This document shows positions 25,936 to 35,166 of a DNA stretch of 64,000 bases, piece by piece. The notes beneath the pieces are model-generated. The model did no database searches. It saw only the letters and a program-made list of their open reading frames with translations, and had not been told where the DNA came from. The position numbers were made by a program, and so were the translations under genes. Numbering within the stretch: position 1 is the first letter of the stretch; each line of letters begins with the position of its first letter. The DNA comes from Deltaproteobacteria bacterium (GTDB lineage: Bacteria > Desulfobacterota > Desulfobacteria > Desulfobacterales > SpSt-501), in assembly GCA_016219005.1 (NCBI GenBank), contig JACRCN010000067.1:1-64000 (forward strand). The letters are read 5' to 3'.

Positions 25936-27441
25936 ATGGGCGGATGGGAGCTTTTTTTCACGGGTCTTGGCAATGTTCTCGAACCATTCAACTTCACCAT
26001 GATGGCCACCGGCCTTGTCATCGGCGTGTTGGCCGGGGCGCTGCCGGGCATCACGATGATGAATGCCATCGTCCTCGTCCTGCCGTTCACCTACATCATG
26101 GGGATCGTCCCTTCTCTGCTGCTCATGAGCGGGATTTACTGCGGCGGGGTCTTCGGAGGATCGATCACGGGGATCCTGTTCAACATCCCCGGGGATCCCA
26201 TGAATGTACCGACCACCTGGGAAGGCTACAAGCTCAACAAGAAGGGTTTCGTTTCAAAGGCGCTGGGCATGGCCATCATGTGCTCGGCCATCGGGGGGGT
26301 CGTGAGCGGCGTGCTGATGACCCTCCTGTCGCCGCCCTTTGCCAAGATCGCCCTGTCGTTTTCCTCCGCCGAGTATTTTGCAGTCGTGTTCATGGGCATG
26401 GTGAGCGTCGTCGTCATCGAGAGCAAATCCGTAAGCACGGCTTTTATTTCGTTGTTCTTCGGGATGCTGCTGGGAACCATCGGTATCGACGAAATCTACG
26501 GGGCGCCGCGCTTTACCTTCGGCTCGCGCCTGCTGGAGACAGGGATCAACTTCACCATCGTTTTGATCGGGCTATTCGCTATCGGCGAAGTGCTCGAGCA
26601 GTTGTGCGAGAAGGGAAAGACCGGCGAAGGCGTTGCGAGGCTGCGTCCCAAGGTGCATGTTCCTTCGCTCCGCGAGTTCTGGGAGATCAAAGGCTCTTTG
26701 CTGCGCGGACTCGGGGTCGGGGTCGGCATGGGCGCTCTACCGGGAGCCGGAGCCACGGTCACCTCCTTTGTCAGCTACGGCGTCGAAAGGCAGTGCTCCA
26801 AGCAACCGCAGCTTTTCGGCACGGGGGTCTGGGAAGGCCTGGTGGCTTCCGAGACGGCCATCAACGGCTCCACCGGAGGTGCGATGATGCATCTCTTCGC
26901 CCTCGGCATCCCCGGAAGCGGCGCCACCGCGGTCATGATGGGAGCCTTTCTCCTCCACGGGATCCAACCCGGGCCGCTGCTTTTCACGAACTCACCGGTG
27001 GAGGTCTATACGATCTTCGTGGGGTTCATTCTCTGCAACCTGGTCATGATCCCGGCCGGCGTGGTGTGTTCAAAATTCTTCTCCGAGCTTATGCGGGTGC
27101 CGGAGAGCATTCTGGGCGCTTTTATCATCGTGTTCTGCCTGCTCGGGGCCTATGGGCTGCGCAACGACTCGGCGGACCTCTGGTACATGGCCCTGTTCGG
27201 GATCGTCGGCTATTTCATGCGCCGCTTCGACCTGCCGGTGCCGCCGCTCGTGCTGGGCGTTATTTTAGGTCCCCTTGCCGAGCGGTTCTTCATGACCACC
27301 ATGATCGGCGCGGACAACGACATCAGCGTCTTCTTCACCCGGCCGGTCAGCGGTGCGGTCATCATTATCTCTTTGGCCCTGTTTTTCTGGCCGATCGTGA
27401 AAGGTCACCTGAAACAGCGCCGAGCGGAGAACCCGGCCTAA
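25936..27441 (+). CDS. TctA-like large permease subunit
   Basis: A 501-residue membrane protein with about eleven hydrophobic segments and the TctA hallmarks: GVLAGALPGITMMNA near the N terminus, GGVFGGSITGILFNIPG, GVGMGALPGAGATVTSFVSYGVER and GGAMMHLFALGIPGSGATAVMMGA. This is the secondary-transport channel of the tripartite system and completes the tctCBA set. It is the last gene of the cluster and faces the sigma-54 activator gene, with 57 bases between the stops. Confidence 0.93.
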   Translation: MGGWELFFTGLGNVLEPFNFTMMATGLVIGVLAGALPGITMMNAIVLVLPFTYIMGIVPSLLLMSGIYCGGVFGGSITGILFNIPGDPMNVPTTWEGYKLNKKGFVSKALGMAIMCSAIGGVVSGVLMTLLSPPFAKIALSFSSAEYFAVVFMGMVSVVVIESKSVSTAFISLFFGMLLGTIGIDEIYGAPRFTFGSRLLETGINFTIVLIGLFAIGEVLEQLCEKGKTGEGVARLRPKVHVPSLREFWEIKGSLLRGLGVGVGMGALPGAGATVTSFVSYGVERQCSKQPQLFGTGVWEGLVASETAINGSTGGAMMHLFALGIPGSGATAVMMGAFLLHGIQPGPLLFTNSPVEVYTIFVGFILCNLVMIPAGVVCSKFFSELMRVPESILGAFIIVFCLLGAYGLRNDSADLWYMALFGIVGYFMRRFDLPVPPLVLGVILGPLAERFFMTTMIGADNDISVFFTRPVSGAVIIISLALFFWPIVKGHLKQRRAENPA

Positions 27442-27498
27442 ACCGAAAGGTCCCGCTCGCGATGGATGCAGCAGCCGATGGCGACATCCAAAAGCGCT

Positions 27499-29058
27499 TT
27501 AACGGCAGGCGTCGGTCATCGAGAGTCGGGCCATGAAATCTTTTGGATTTAAGGAGTGTTTTTTCAGGCGGTATTTGAGTGTGGATCGTGCGATACCCAA
27601 TAAGTGGGCGGTCCCGTTTGGGCCGCCCACAACACCCTGACACTTGATCAAGGCCTGCTCGATATGATGGCGCTCAGCTTCAGCCAATGTGGAAGGCGTG
27701 GGTGATTCCGGCGAACAGGCCAACAGGTGCATGGAATGGGTCAATTCCTTGCATGTGATGCGTTCATCCGGATAGAAAATAACCATGCGGGTTATAAAAT
27801 TCTTCAACTCCCTGATATTCCCCGGCCACTCGTAGTTGCACAAATACTCAAGCGCCTCTTTCGTGTAATACGGGGCGGGCTTCTTAATTTCCAGCGATTC
27901 CTGTTTGTTCAACTGTACTATCAGGAGCGGGATATCTTCCTTCCTCTCCCGCAATGGCGGCACATGTATGTTGATGATATTCAGCCGATAGTAGAGATCC
28001 TTTCTAAAGGCTCCTCCCTTGATTCGTTTCTCGAGGTTTTCATTGGTCGCCGCAATAACCCTGAAGTTGACGCAAATTGGATTACTGTCCCCCACGCGCT
28101 CGAACTGCATGTCTTGCAGGACTTGGAGAAGCTTGGCCTGCAGGTTCATGGGAATCTCGCTGATCTCGTCCAGAAACAGAGTGCCTTTGTGCGCCATCTC
28201 GATCCTGCCAACCCGTTTGGAAATGGCTCCCGTGAAGGCCCCCTTGGAATGCCCGAACAGCTCGCTTTCGAATAGGGTTTCAGCAATAGCCGGGCAGTTT
28301 ACTTTTACGAACAAGTGATTTTTTCGGGGACTCAAATTGTGAATATAACGCGCAATGTTGTCCTTGCCCGTCCCCGTTTCTCCGGTGATCAAGATCGATG
28401 CATCCGTATGGGCCGCCTGCCGGGTGGTCGATAAGATGTGCTTCATCACCTCCGAGGCATAAATAATATCTCCGTCTCCGTATTCGCCTGTTTGCTTGAG
28501 CAGGTATTGCTTTTCCTGCTCCAGCGTGAGGTTTACTTCTTTCAGCCGCGTGTAGGACACAAATACGTCAACCGCAATCGCGACCTGTTTGGATACCTGG
28601 GTGAGCAGCTCCAACAATTCGGACAGGTACTCGGGAGGGTTCTTGAATAGAAAGTGAAGACTCCCTATGACCCGGTCATGAACGATCAAGGGAAAGGCCA
28701 TGGTTGCCGTGATGCCCAGCTTAAGAATTTCGGCCACTGGAAACTCGTGTTGAAACGGCCTCAGGTCTTCGATGATGAGCGGTTTCCGGGATAGAATCAC
28801 CTTCTGCGCCAGGGAGCCCATGGATAACGGCCTTTGCCGCATATAGAGCATTTCTTCAACGTTTGCGCCGGCGGCGGCAAAAAGGTTCAGGTATTGGTTT
28901 TTTTCATCGTAGAGGTTGATGGTCGCCCCATCGAACAAGAAATGCTTCTTGAGCTCGACGATGAGGGTGTTGAAGAAACTGTCTTTGCAGGTTTCGGAGA
29001 TGACTGCATTGGTGATATCCAAGAGAATTTGATATCGCGTTGACAGCTCCCAGCGCAT
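27499..29058 (-). CDS. Sigma-54-dependent activator with N-terminal GAF domain
   Basis: A 519-residue cytoplasmic regulator. GAF-type sensor at about 5-175, AAA+ domain at about 205-430 with Walker A GETGTGKD, canonical GAFTGA loop and Walker B TLFLDEISE, and a C-terminal Fis-type helix (GTAHLLGIARSTLKYRL). The ATG at 29058 has GGAGGGAGG just upstream, so the ATG six codons earlier is not favoured. It is transcribed away from the alcohol dehydrogenase/TRAP/transketolase cluster and probably activates it. It could also affect the TctCBA cluster. Base composition is visibly more AT-rich than the flanking metabolic genes. Confidence 0.9.
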   Translation of the reverse strand: MRWELSTRYQILLDITNAVISETCKDSFFNTLIVELKKHFLFDGATINLYDEKNQYLNLFAAAGANVEEMLYMRQRPLSMGSLAQKVILSRKPLIIEDLRPFQHEFPVAEILKLGITATMAFPLIVHDRVIGSLHFLFKNPPEYLSELLELLTQVSKQVAIAVDVFVSYTRLKEVNLTLEQEKQYLLKQTGEYGDGDIIYASEVMKHILSTTRQAAHTDASILITGETGTGKDNIARYIHNLSPRKNHLFVKVNCPAIAETLFESELFGHSKGAFTGAISKRVGRIEMAHKGTLFLDEISEIPMNLQAKLLQVLQDMQFERVGDSNPICVNFRVIAATNENLEKRIKGGAFRKDLYYRLNIINIHVPPLRERKEDIPLLIVQLNKQESLEIKKPAPYYTKEALEYLCNYEWPGNIRELKNFITRMVIFYPDERITCKELTHSMHLLACSPESPTPSTLAEAERHHIEQALIKCQGVVGGPNGTAHLLGIARSTLKYRLKKHSLNPKDFMARLSMTDACR

Positions 29059-29149
29059 TGCCTCCCTCCGTTCCATTCAGCGAAAATTTTAAAACAGGAA
29101 CCCTAACCCTAAGACGGCTATCGATACTTCATCACAAACGATTTATCAA

Positions 29150-29163
29150 GGCCAATATTGGCC
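29150..29163. promoter_or_regulatory. 14-base perfect palindrome in the divergent promoter region
   Basis: GGCCAATATTGGCC, a complete inverted repeat without spacer, lies between the sigma-54 activator and the alcohol dehydrogenase genes, 15 bases upstream of a possible -24 box. It is a plausible binding site of the activator. The binding protein is inferred. Confidence 0.45.
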
Positions 29164-29177
29164 ATCGAGTCCAAAAA

Positions 29178-29193
29178 TGGCCACTTCATAGCT
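29178..29193 (+). promoter_or_regulatory. Possible sigma-54 promoter of the alcohol dehydrogenase/TRAP cluster
   Basis: TGGCCACTTCATAGCT has the essential GG and GC dinucleotides ten bases apart. It matches the -24/-12 consensus only partly: TGGC is present but TTGC is replaced by TAGC. It lies 115 bases before the first gene of the cluster, divergent from a sigma-54 activator gene. Confidence 0.35.
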
Positions 29194-29306
29194 GCAGCAA
29201 GTCGCCTCTTCCACTGTATTTACATGAAAATATACGTGTTTTGCGTTTGGTCCGGATTTTGAATATCGCCAGTGCGGTGCTCTAAATTCAAGCTGGAGAA
29301 TCAAGT

Positions 29307-30341
29307 ATGAGGGCGATCGTCTTGCGCGAACCCAACCGGTTCGCACTGGAAGAAATAAAAGACCCGGTTCCGAATACCGGGGAAGTCGAAATAAGGGTCC
29401 GGCTGGCCGGCATTTGCGGGACAGACCTCCATGTGCTCAGGGGGCACAATCCCTTCGTGGCATACCCGCTGATCCCAGGACATGAGTATGTGGGCGAGGT
29501 CCTCAAGGCGCCGGAAGGGTCTTCCCTTCGCGTGGGCCAACGAGTGATCGTGTATCCGGGCAAGGGATGCAATACCTGCAAGGCCTGCAGAGAAGGGCGT
29601 ACGATACACTGCCCCCAATTTGAATTTATTGGGGTCAGTCGTTCAGGCGGAGGGTTCGCTGAAAAGGTGGTCGTTCACGAAAATCATGTGATTCCGCTGC
29701 CCGATAACCTTGCGGATATCGAGGCCTCGCTCATCGAACCTTTGGCGGTTGCCGTCCATGCCACACGGCGGGCCGGGATGAGCGAGAATATCACGAATGG
29801 ACCTATCGTAGCGATCATCGGCGGCGGCACGATTGGGCTGTTAATTGCACAAGTTGCCAAGAAGTTCGGGGCTTCGTCGGTGATCTTATCGGAACCCCTC
29901 GCAGGACGAAGGCTCTTGGCCGCCAAGATGGGAATCGATGCGGTGTGCAATCCAGCGGAAGAAGACTTGGCAGACTTCGTTGCCGAGAGAATTGGGATGG
30001 TGGATATTGTCTTTGACGCTGTAGCAAGCCCTGCAACGTTTCTGTCGAGCGAAAAGGCCCTGCGCCCCGGAGGACGCCTGGTGGCCGTCGGGCTGCCCTC
30101 TTCCAAGACGATGGGGATTCCTTATGAGTTGCTGTTCAAAAAGGAATTGAGCGCGATAGCCACCCGAACCTATTTTCGAAGTGATTTCAAGGATGCCATC
30201 GATCTCGCACGCAATAAAGCGGTCGCACTCACCGCCCTGATCAGCGCGGTATTGCCACTGGCGGAATTCCGGGAAGGGGTAAAGTTGCTGGAAGCAGAGC
30301 CTGAAAGATACACGAAGATCCTCATCGACCCGGTTGTCTAA
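29307..30341 (+). CDS. Zinc-dependent alcohol/polyol dehydrogenase (MDR family)
   Basis: A 344-residue medium-chain dehydrogenase. Catalytic zinc ligands are Cys in AGICGTDLH and His-Glu in PGHEYVG; the structural-zinc lobe has Cys residues in KGCNTCKACREG plus IHCPQ. The Rossmann fold is marked by IIGGGTIGLL. It belongs to the threonine/sorbitol dehydrogenase branch and would oxidise a secondary hydroxyl of a polyol-like substrate with NAD. GGAG precedes the ATG. It is the first gene of a cluster that continues with an SDR, a TRAP transporter and a split transketolase. Confidence 0.9.
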   Translation: MRAIVLREPNRFALEEIKDPVPNTGEVEIRVRLAGICGTDLHVLRGHNPFVAYPLIPGHEYVGEVLKAPEGSSLRVGQRVIVYPGKGCNTCKACREGRTIHCPQFEFIGVSRSGGGFAEKVVVHENHVIPLPDNLADIEASLIEPLAVAVHATRRAGMSENITNGPIVAIIGGGTIGLLIAQVAKKFGASSVILSEPLAGRRLLAAKMGIDAVCNPAEEDLADFVAERIGMVDIVFDAVASPATFLSSEKALRPGGRLVAVGLPSSKTMGIPYELLFKKELSAIATRTYFRSDFKDAIDLARNKAVALTALISAVLPLAEFREGVKLLEAEPERYTKILIDPVV

Positions 30342-30402
30342 CACGGCCGTCGCTGTGGTTTGACACCTGGCAGGAGCATTTTCGTCTCAGATAGCAGACG
30401 GC

Positions 30403-31215
30403 ATGTCTCTCGCAGCCGCCGATTACGCACACGAGGTGAATGTGAACGTTTCCAATTTGTTCAGTTTAGAGGGAGAGAAAGCCATTATCGTCGGCGGTGG
30501 ATCAGGCATAGGGAAAGCTACGGCGACCCTGTTTTCCGAAGCAGGCGCAGACGTCGCGATAGCGGATATCAATGTGGACAGCGCCCGGGAGGCATCGGCT
30601 GAACTGTCTGCATTGGGGTCCAGGTCGTTGGCGGTGCAGGTCGACGTCGCCGATCCCATTTCTGTAGGAAAAATGGTTGAGACTGTTTTGACTGAGTTCG
30701 AATGTGTAGACATCTTGGTCAACAGCGCCGGCATCAACAGGCGAATCCCCGCCGAAAACCTGGAGGAAACCGATTGGGATGCTGTTGTCGATATCAATTT
30801 AAAGGGCACTTTCCTCACATGCCAGCATGTGGGACGCCACATGATTGGACAAAAAAGCGGTAAGATCATCAACCTGGCATCCATGTCCGGCTTGGTGACG
30901 AACAAGGGCAAGACCAACACGGTCTATTGCTCTTCCAAGGGCGGAGTCATCATGCTGACCAAATCACTCGCCGTCGAGTGGGCAAGGCACAATATCCGCG
31001 TTAACGCCATAGCTCCGGGATATGTCAAGACGCCATTGACACGGGCTTGGATGGAAGATCCGGTGGCAAGCAAACCGACATTGGATTTGATCCCCCTGGG
31101 GCGCTTTTGCGAAACAACCGAAATTGCATCGAGTGCACTGTATCTGGCCGCCCGGGCATCGAGTTATCTTACCGGCTCCATACTGATCGTCGATGGGGGA
31201 TATACCTGCTACTAA
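30403..31215 (+). CDS. Short-chain dehydrogenase/reductase (SDR)
   Basis: A 270-residue classical SDR: cofactor motif GGGSGIGKA near residue 28, NSAGINR, catalytic Ser in ASMSGLV and YxxxK as YCSSKGG (about 170), with the C-terminal SILIVDGGYT. Such enzymes interconvert a hydroxyl and a ketone in sugar and polyol pathways. The N terminus has about 20 residues before the fold; GTG codons at 30436 and 30442 are alternative starts, closer to the usual length. It sits in the same cluster as the zinc dehydrogenase, so two consecutive oxidations are possible. Confidence 0.88.
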   Translation: MSLAAADYAHEVNVNVSNLFSLEGEKAIIVGGGSGIGKATATLFSEAGADVAIADINVDSAREASAELSALGSRSLAVQVDVADPISVGKMVETVLTEFECVDILVNSAGINRRIPAENLEETDWDAVVDINLKGTFLTCQHVGRHMIGQKSGKIINLASMSGLVTNKGKTNTVYCSSKGGVIMLTKSLAVEWARHNIRVNAIAPGYVKTPLTRAWMEDPVASKPTLDLIPLGRFCETTEIASSALYLAARASSYLTGSILIVDGGYTCY

Positions 31216-31246
31216 CGTGGAAAAAAACAACCAACGGGAGGAAACA

Positions 31247-32323
31247 ATGAAAAGAAAATTCGAAATGCGTTTGTTCGGGCTCGCGGTGTTGAATCTCTTG
31301 ATTGCAGCTTTCCTTTTTTCTCCGGTGTCTGCAGCGCCCATCGTGATCAAGTTGGGGCATTATTCCACCGCCGACCTGCCGTTTCCCGGGCAGGGGATCG
31401 CACCCAATGTGATTGTCTTCAAGAACTACGTTGAACAAGCGTCCAACGGTGAAATGCAAGTCGAGATCCATCCCAACGCTGTTCTGGGCTCGGTTCGCCC
31501 GATGATCGAGCTGACCCAAGCCGGCGCGATCCACATGACGGTGCCGTACACGTCCATCATGGTGCCGTTTGTCGCTGAAATGGGCATAACCCAAACCCCC
31601 TTCCTTTTCAAAGACCATGCGGTCGCTTATCGAACGATGCAGGGGCACCTTGGGAAGGAATTGAACGAGTTGTGGGTCAAGAAAACAGGGACACGTATCC
31701 TGAGCTGGCCCGAAGGATCGGGCTTCCGCCAAGTGTACACCAAAAACAAAATGATAAAGACACCCGATGACATGAAGGGTCTGAAAATCAGGGTCCCGGA
31801 GAACCCGGGTCTCCTGGCATTGTTCAGCTCCTTTGGGGCCAAGACCGTCACTGTGACCTGGACGGAAGTCTATACCGCGCTTCAGACGGGAGTGGCGGAT
31901 TCATGCGAAACGGAATTGCTGAGCGTAGAAGAAGCCAAGCTGTTCGAAGTGATGAAGTACGCTACTATGCTGAATCATAGCTACAATGTGCAACCCCTGA
32001 TCGTTAACGAAAAATTTTTCCAGTCGCTTTCGCCTAAAAATCAGATGATCCTCATGCGTGCAGCAGAATTGGGATCGATCGCTCATAACGGCTTTTGCCG
32101 GACCTCTGAAAACATGGTGATTGAAAAAGCGGTTAAAAACGGAATTAAATTCTATACGCCGACCGGGGCCGAGATCGACCAGTTCAAGCAAGTGGGGCAG
32201 AAGGCCTATCTCGATGCTCTGCGAAAGTCGGTCAGCGAGGAGTGGATCAAGAAGGCCTTCGATGCGGTCGCCGCGACCGAAGCTGAGATGGCAAAAGAAT
32301 ACCAGGCCAAGCTTAAGCCATAA
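31247..32323 (+). CDS. TRAP transporter solute-binding protein (DctP family)
   Basis: A 358-residue exported protein with a signal peptide (cleavage near PVSAAP, about residue 27). DctP-family features are IVIKLGHYST, the GEMQVEIHPNAVLG segment and DDMKGLKIRVPENPG, which contains the conserved Arg that binds the ligand carboxylate or sulfonate. The ATG at 31247 is preceded by GGGAGG, so the upstream in-frame start is rejected. A hairpin follows the gene and probably raises its mRNA level relative to the permease genes. Confidence 0.92.
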   Translation: MKRKFEMRLFGLAVLNLLIAAFLFSPVSAAPIVIKLGHYSTADLPFPGQGIAPNVIVFKNYVEQASNGEMQVEIHPNAVLGSVRPMIELTQAGAIHMTVPYTSIMVPFVAEMGITQTPFLFKDHAVAYRTMQGHLGKELNELWVKKTGTRILSWPEGSGFRQVYTKNKMIKTPDDMKGLKIRVPENPGLLALFSSFGAKTVTVTWTEVYTALQTGVADSCETELLSVEEAKLFEVMKYATMLNHSYNVQPLIVNEKFFQSLSPKNQMILMRAAELGSIAHNGFCRTSENMVIEKAVKNGIKFYTPTGAEIDQFKQVGQKAYLDALRKSVSEEWIKKAFDAVAATEAEMAKEYQAKLKP

Positions 32324-32340
32324 TTTATAATCACGTTCGC

Positions 32341-32366
32341 GAGGGACCGGTCAAGGCCGGTCCCTC
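32341..32366 (+). promoter_or_regulatory. Intercistronic hairpin between dctP-like and dctQ-like genes
   Basis: GAGGGACCGG and CCGGTCCCTC form a perfect ten-base-pair stem with a six-base loop. No T tract follows, so it is more likely an mRNA 3'-end stabiliser or partial terminator than a full stop. Such hairpins are common after binding-protein genes. Confidence 0.6.
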
Positions 32367-32388
32367 CATCCAACTCGAAGAGCACGGC

Positions 32389-32916
32389 ATGAAAAAATTA
32401 CTCAGCCATTTCCAATCGTTTCTCGATGGTTTGGAAAAATTCACGATGGCCGTTACCTGCACGGTCCTGGCCATCCTCCTTGCGAACGAATCACTGGGGA
32501 TCCTTGCTGATGTAATGGGCTATTCAATCCCCTGGATAACCGAGGTTTCGGTTATCCTTTTCGCCTGGGTCATTTTCCTTGGAGCCGGAGTGATCACCCG
32601 GAAATGCGGGCATATTTCTCTCGATTTTCTCGTTGAAAGGCTCCCGAGCCACGCGAAGCCGCTCCTGCTGGCTTTGAATACGGCGCTGATGCTTTTTGTC
32701 GCATTCGCGATGGTTTATTATGGCGGAAAGCAGGCCCTGTTTGTCGGCCAGTATCAAAAGACCGTGTACCTGCAGATCTCGCTCTTCTACCTTTACATTT
32801 CCGTCCCCGCAGGAGGATTCCTCCTTGGCTTAAATGCGATTGGAGCCGCCCTGCCGGGTGGAATGCAAGCCGAAATTTCCAAGCTGGCCAAGATCGAGGA
32901 AAACCCTCTTTATTAA
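32389..32916 (+). CDS. TRAP transporter small permease (DctQ family)
   Basis: A 175-residue protein with four transmembrane helices (about 18-38, 55-75, 90-112, 135-155) and the DctQ-like segment EVSVILFAWVIFLGAGVITRKCGHISLDFLVERLP. It joins the large DctM subunit in the membrane. Sixteen bases separate it from dctM. Confidence 0.9.
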   Translation: MKKLLSHFQSFLDGLEKFTMAVTCTVLAILLANESLGILADVMGYSIPWITEVSVILFAWVIFLGAGVITRKCGHISLDFLVERLPSHAKPLLLALNTALMLFVAFAMVYYGGKQALFVGQYQKTVYLQISLFYLYISVPAGGFLLGLNAIGAALPGGMQAEISKLAKIEENPLY

Positions 32917-32932
32917 AACTGGAGACACGCTC

Positions 32933-34222
32933 ATGTTGAGCTTTTTAGGGATCAGTTTTACCACCATGCTGTTGCTGGGGGTTCCGGTTGCAATCACCCT
33001 CGCCGCCGCCACCTTGTTTGCATTCATTAAAATCGACAACCCCATGCTCTTTGTGCTGGTCCCGCAGAGAATGGTGACTACCGCCGAGGATTACGTCCTG
33101 CTGGCCATCCCTTTTTTCATCATGACCGGCGAAATCATGAACCGGGCCCACCTGACGGACAAAATCGTTCGTTTTGCGGGGAATCTGGTCAACAATTTGC
33201 GCGGCGGCCTGGCCCACACCGTTATCGTTTCCGAAATATTCTTCTCAGGGATCACGGGCTCGGCCGTTGCCGACATGGTTGCGTTGGGCGGCGTCCTGAT
33301 CCCGGCCATGGAAAAGGAAAAGTATCCAAAGGAATTCGCCACCGCGGTCACCGCGTCGGCGGCCGTTCTCGGGCCGATCATTCCCCCGAGCATCCCCATG
33401 TTGATCTACGCATCCGTCATGAACGTCTCCGTTGCAGCTCTGTTCCTGGCAGGCTTGCTGCCCGGGATCGTCATGGCGCTTTGCCTGATGGCGATGGCTG
33501 CCTACATCTCGGCCAAAAGAGGTTACGGGGTCAGGCAGAAATTCCCAGGTCTTAAAGCCATTGCCAATAGCTTCATGGCTGGATTTCCGGCCCTGATCAT
33601 GCCCGTTTTGATCATGGGCGGTATTTTGGGTGGGTTTTTCACCCCCACCCAAGCCTCCGCTGTGGCCTGCATCTATGGGCTGGTCGTAGGATTCGTTTTT
33701 TATAAGACCCTGAAAATCAGCGATATCGCCCCCATCCTGAAAGCCACGGTCCGGTCTACGGCCATGATCTTGTTTATCCTGGCTGCTGCTCGGGCCTTCT
33801 CCTGGGTCATCACGTACACAAAACTAGTGGATCAGGCTACCGTTTTGTTTCTGAGTCTTGCAACCGACAAAATTATATTCCTGCTGTTTGCCAACCTCAT
33901 CATGCTGCTGGCAGGCATGTTTCTTGACATGGCCTTCTCCATCATCGTGTTGACGCCGCTCATGGCGCCGGCCGCTTACAGCCTGGGCATAGATCCCATC
34001 CACTTCGGACTCGTGGTTATTTTCAATCTCTCGATCGGCCTGCTCTCGCCGCCGTTCGGATTGATTCTTTTTGCCGCCTGCGGGATCACCAATCTACCCC
34101 TGGCGAAGGTGAGCAAGGCGATCGTCTGGTTCCTGATCGCTCAATTTATATCCTTGGGGATCATTACCTATGCTCCCTTCTTCTCGTTATATTTGCCCCG
34201 TTTATTCGGCTACATCAAATGA
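32933..34222 (+). CDS. TRAP transporter large permease (DctM family)
   Basis: A 429-residue membrane protein with about twelve hydrophobic segments. DctM hallmarks include LLAIPFFIMTGEIMN, HTVIVSEIFFSGITGSAVAD, GPIIPPSIPMLIYA and LLAGMFLDMAFSIIVLTP. The ATG at 32933 has GGAG upstream; the earlier open frame overlaps dctQ and is rejected. Its stop overlaps the ATG of the transketolase N subunit, so transport and transketolase genes are coupled. Confidence 0.93.
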   Translation: MLSFLGISFTTMLLLGVPVAITLAAATLFAFIKIDNPMLFVLVPQRMVTTAEDYVLLAIPFFIMTGEIMNRAHLTDKIVRFAGNLVNNLRGGLAHTVIVSEIFFSGITGSAVADMVALGGVLIPAMEKEKYPKEFATAVTASAAVLGPIIPPSIPMLIYASVMNVSVAALFLAGLLPGIVMALCLMAMAAYISAKRGYGVRQKFPGLKAIANSFMAGFPALIMPVLIMGGILGGFFTPTQASAVACIYGLVVGFVFYKTLKISDIAPILKATVRSTAMILFILAAARAFSWVITYTKLVDQATVLFLSLATDKIIFLLFANLIMLLAGMFLDMAFSIIVLTPLMAPAAYSLGIDPIHFGLVVIFNLSIGLLSPPFGLILFAACGITNLPLAKVSKAIVWFLIAQFISLGIITYAPFFSLYLPRLFGYIK

Positions 34223-35148
34223 GCCGTCACGTTTCTACCGATGGTATCGCAGTGAGCAAATATCAAGAATCGGTTCCGCAAGAACCAAGGAGGACCCTAT
34301 TGGAAAAGCAGGATTTGAGTCTTGAAAATTTGGATGAGCTGGCAAGGGAATTCCGTTATGTCTTGACGGACGCCATCTGCCGGTCCGGCTCGGGCCACAT
34401 CGGCGGGGTCATGAGTCTCGTGGAAATTGTCATCACCCTGTATTACAGGGTGATGAATGTGAGACCGCTGGAACCGAACTGGGCGGACCGCGATCGCCTG
34501 GTGCTGTCCAAGGGCCATGCCGGGCCCATGATCTACACCGCCCTGGCCTACAAAGGGTTTTTCCCCAAAGCCTGGCTGGCGACGATCAACCAGAACGGTA
34601 CGCACCTCCCCAGCCACATGGACCAGAACCTGACCCCCGGGGTCGACCTGACCGCCGGTTCTTTGGGCCAGGGATTGTCAGCCGCCTGCGGCATGGCGCT
34701 GGCCGCCAAACGCGACGGCAGGAAGCACCGCATATTCTGCATCATCGGCGATGGAGAAAGCGATGAAGGGCAGATCTGGGAAGCGGCGTTGTTTGCCAGT
34801 CATCATGGCTTGGACAACCTCATCGCCATCTGTGATTACAACAAGCTCCAGATCGACGGCTTTACCCGCCAGATCCTGAACCTCGAACCCCTGGTCGACA
34901 AGTGGCGCGCTTTCGGTTGGGAAACCTTCGAAATGGACGGACACGACTGGAACGCCATCCACGACACCCTGGCCAAGGCCGATGCCGTCACAGCGAAACC
35001 CGCCATGGTCATCGCCCACACGGTCAAGGGCAAAGGCAACAGCGAAACCGAGAATCGTGTGGACTGCCACAACATAAGAATCCCCGATCAGGCGACCTAC
35101 GACCGCATCATGTGCGGCTTGGAATGCAAAATGGAATTGCCCTATTGA
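34219..35148 (+). CDS. Transketolase, N-terminal subunit
   Basis: A 309-residue protein corresponding to the thiamine-diphosphate-binding half of transketolase: SGSGHIGGVMS, LSKGHAGPMIY, TAGSLGQGLS and the ThDP/Mg motif GDGESDEGQIWEA...CDYNKLQ. The C-terminal half is the next gene, the split arrangement seen in many anaerobes. It starts in an ATGA overlap with the TRAP large permease. The first 25 residues are not conserved; a start nearer residue 30 is possible. A transketolase encoded with an uptake system and two dehydrogenases suggests cleavage of an imported sugar-like compound. Confidence 0.93.
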   Translation: MSRHVSTDGIAVSKYQESVPQEPRRTLLEKQDLSLENLDELAREFRYVLTDAICRSGSGHIGGVMSLVEIVITLYYRVMNVRPLEPNWADRDRLVLSKGHAGPMIYTALAYKGFFPKAWLATINQNGTHLPSHMDQNLTPGVDLTAGSLGQGLSAACGMALAAKRDGRKHRIFCIIGDGESDEGQIWEAALFASHHGLDNLIAICDYNKLQIDGFTRQILNLEPLVDKWRAFGWETFEMDGHDWNAIHDTLAKADAVTAKPAMVIAHTVKGKGNSETENRVDCHNIRIPDQATYDRIMCGLECKMELPY

Positions 35149-35166
35149 TGAGAGGACGAGCTCACG

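Noticed and set aside
25944-27536. A second long plus-strand frame overlapping the TctA gene
   Set aside because: Arg/His/Gly-rich translation typical of an off-frame reading; TctA motifs are all in the other frame.
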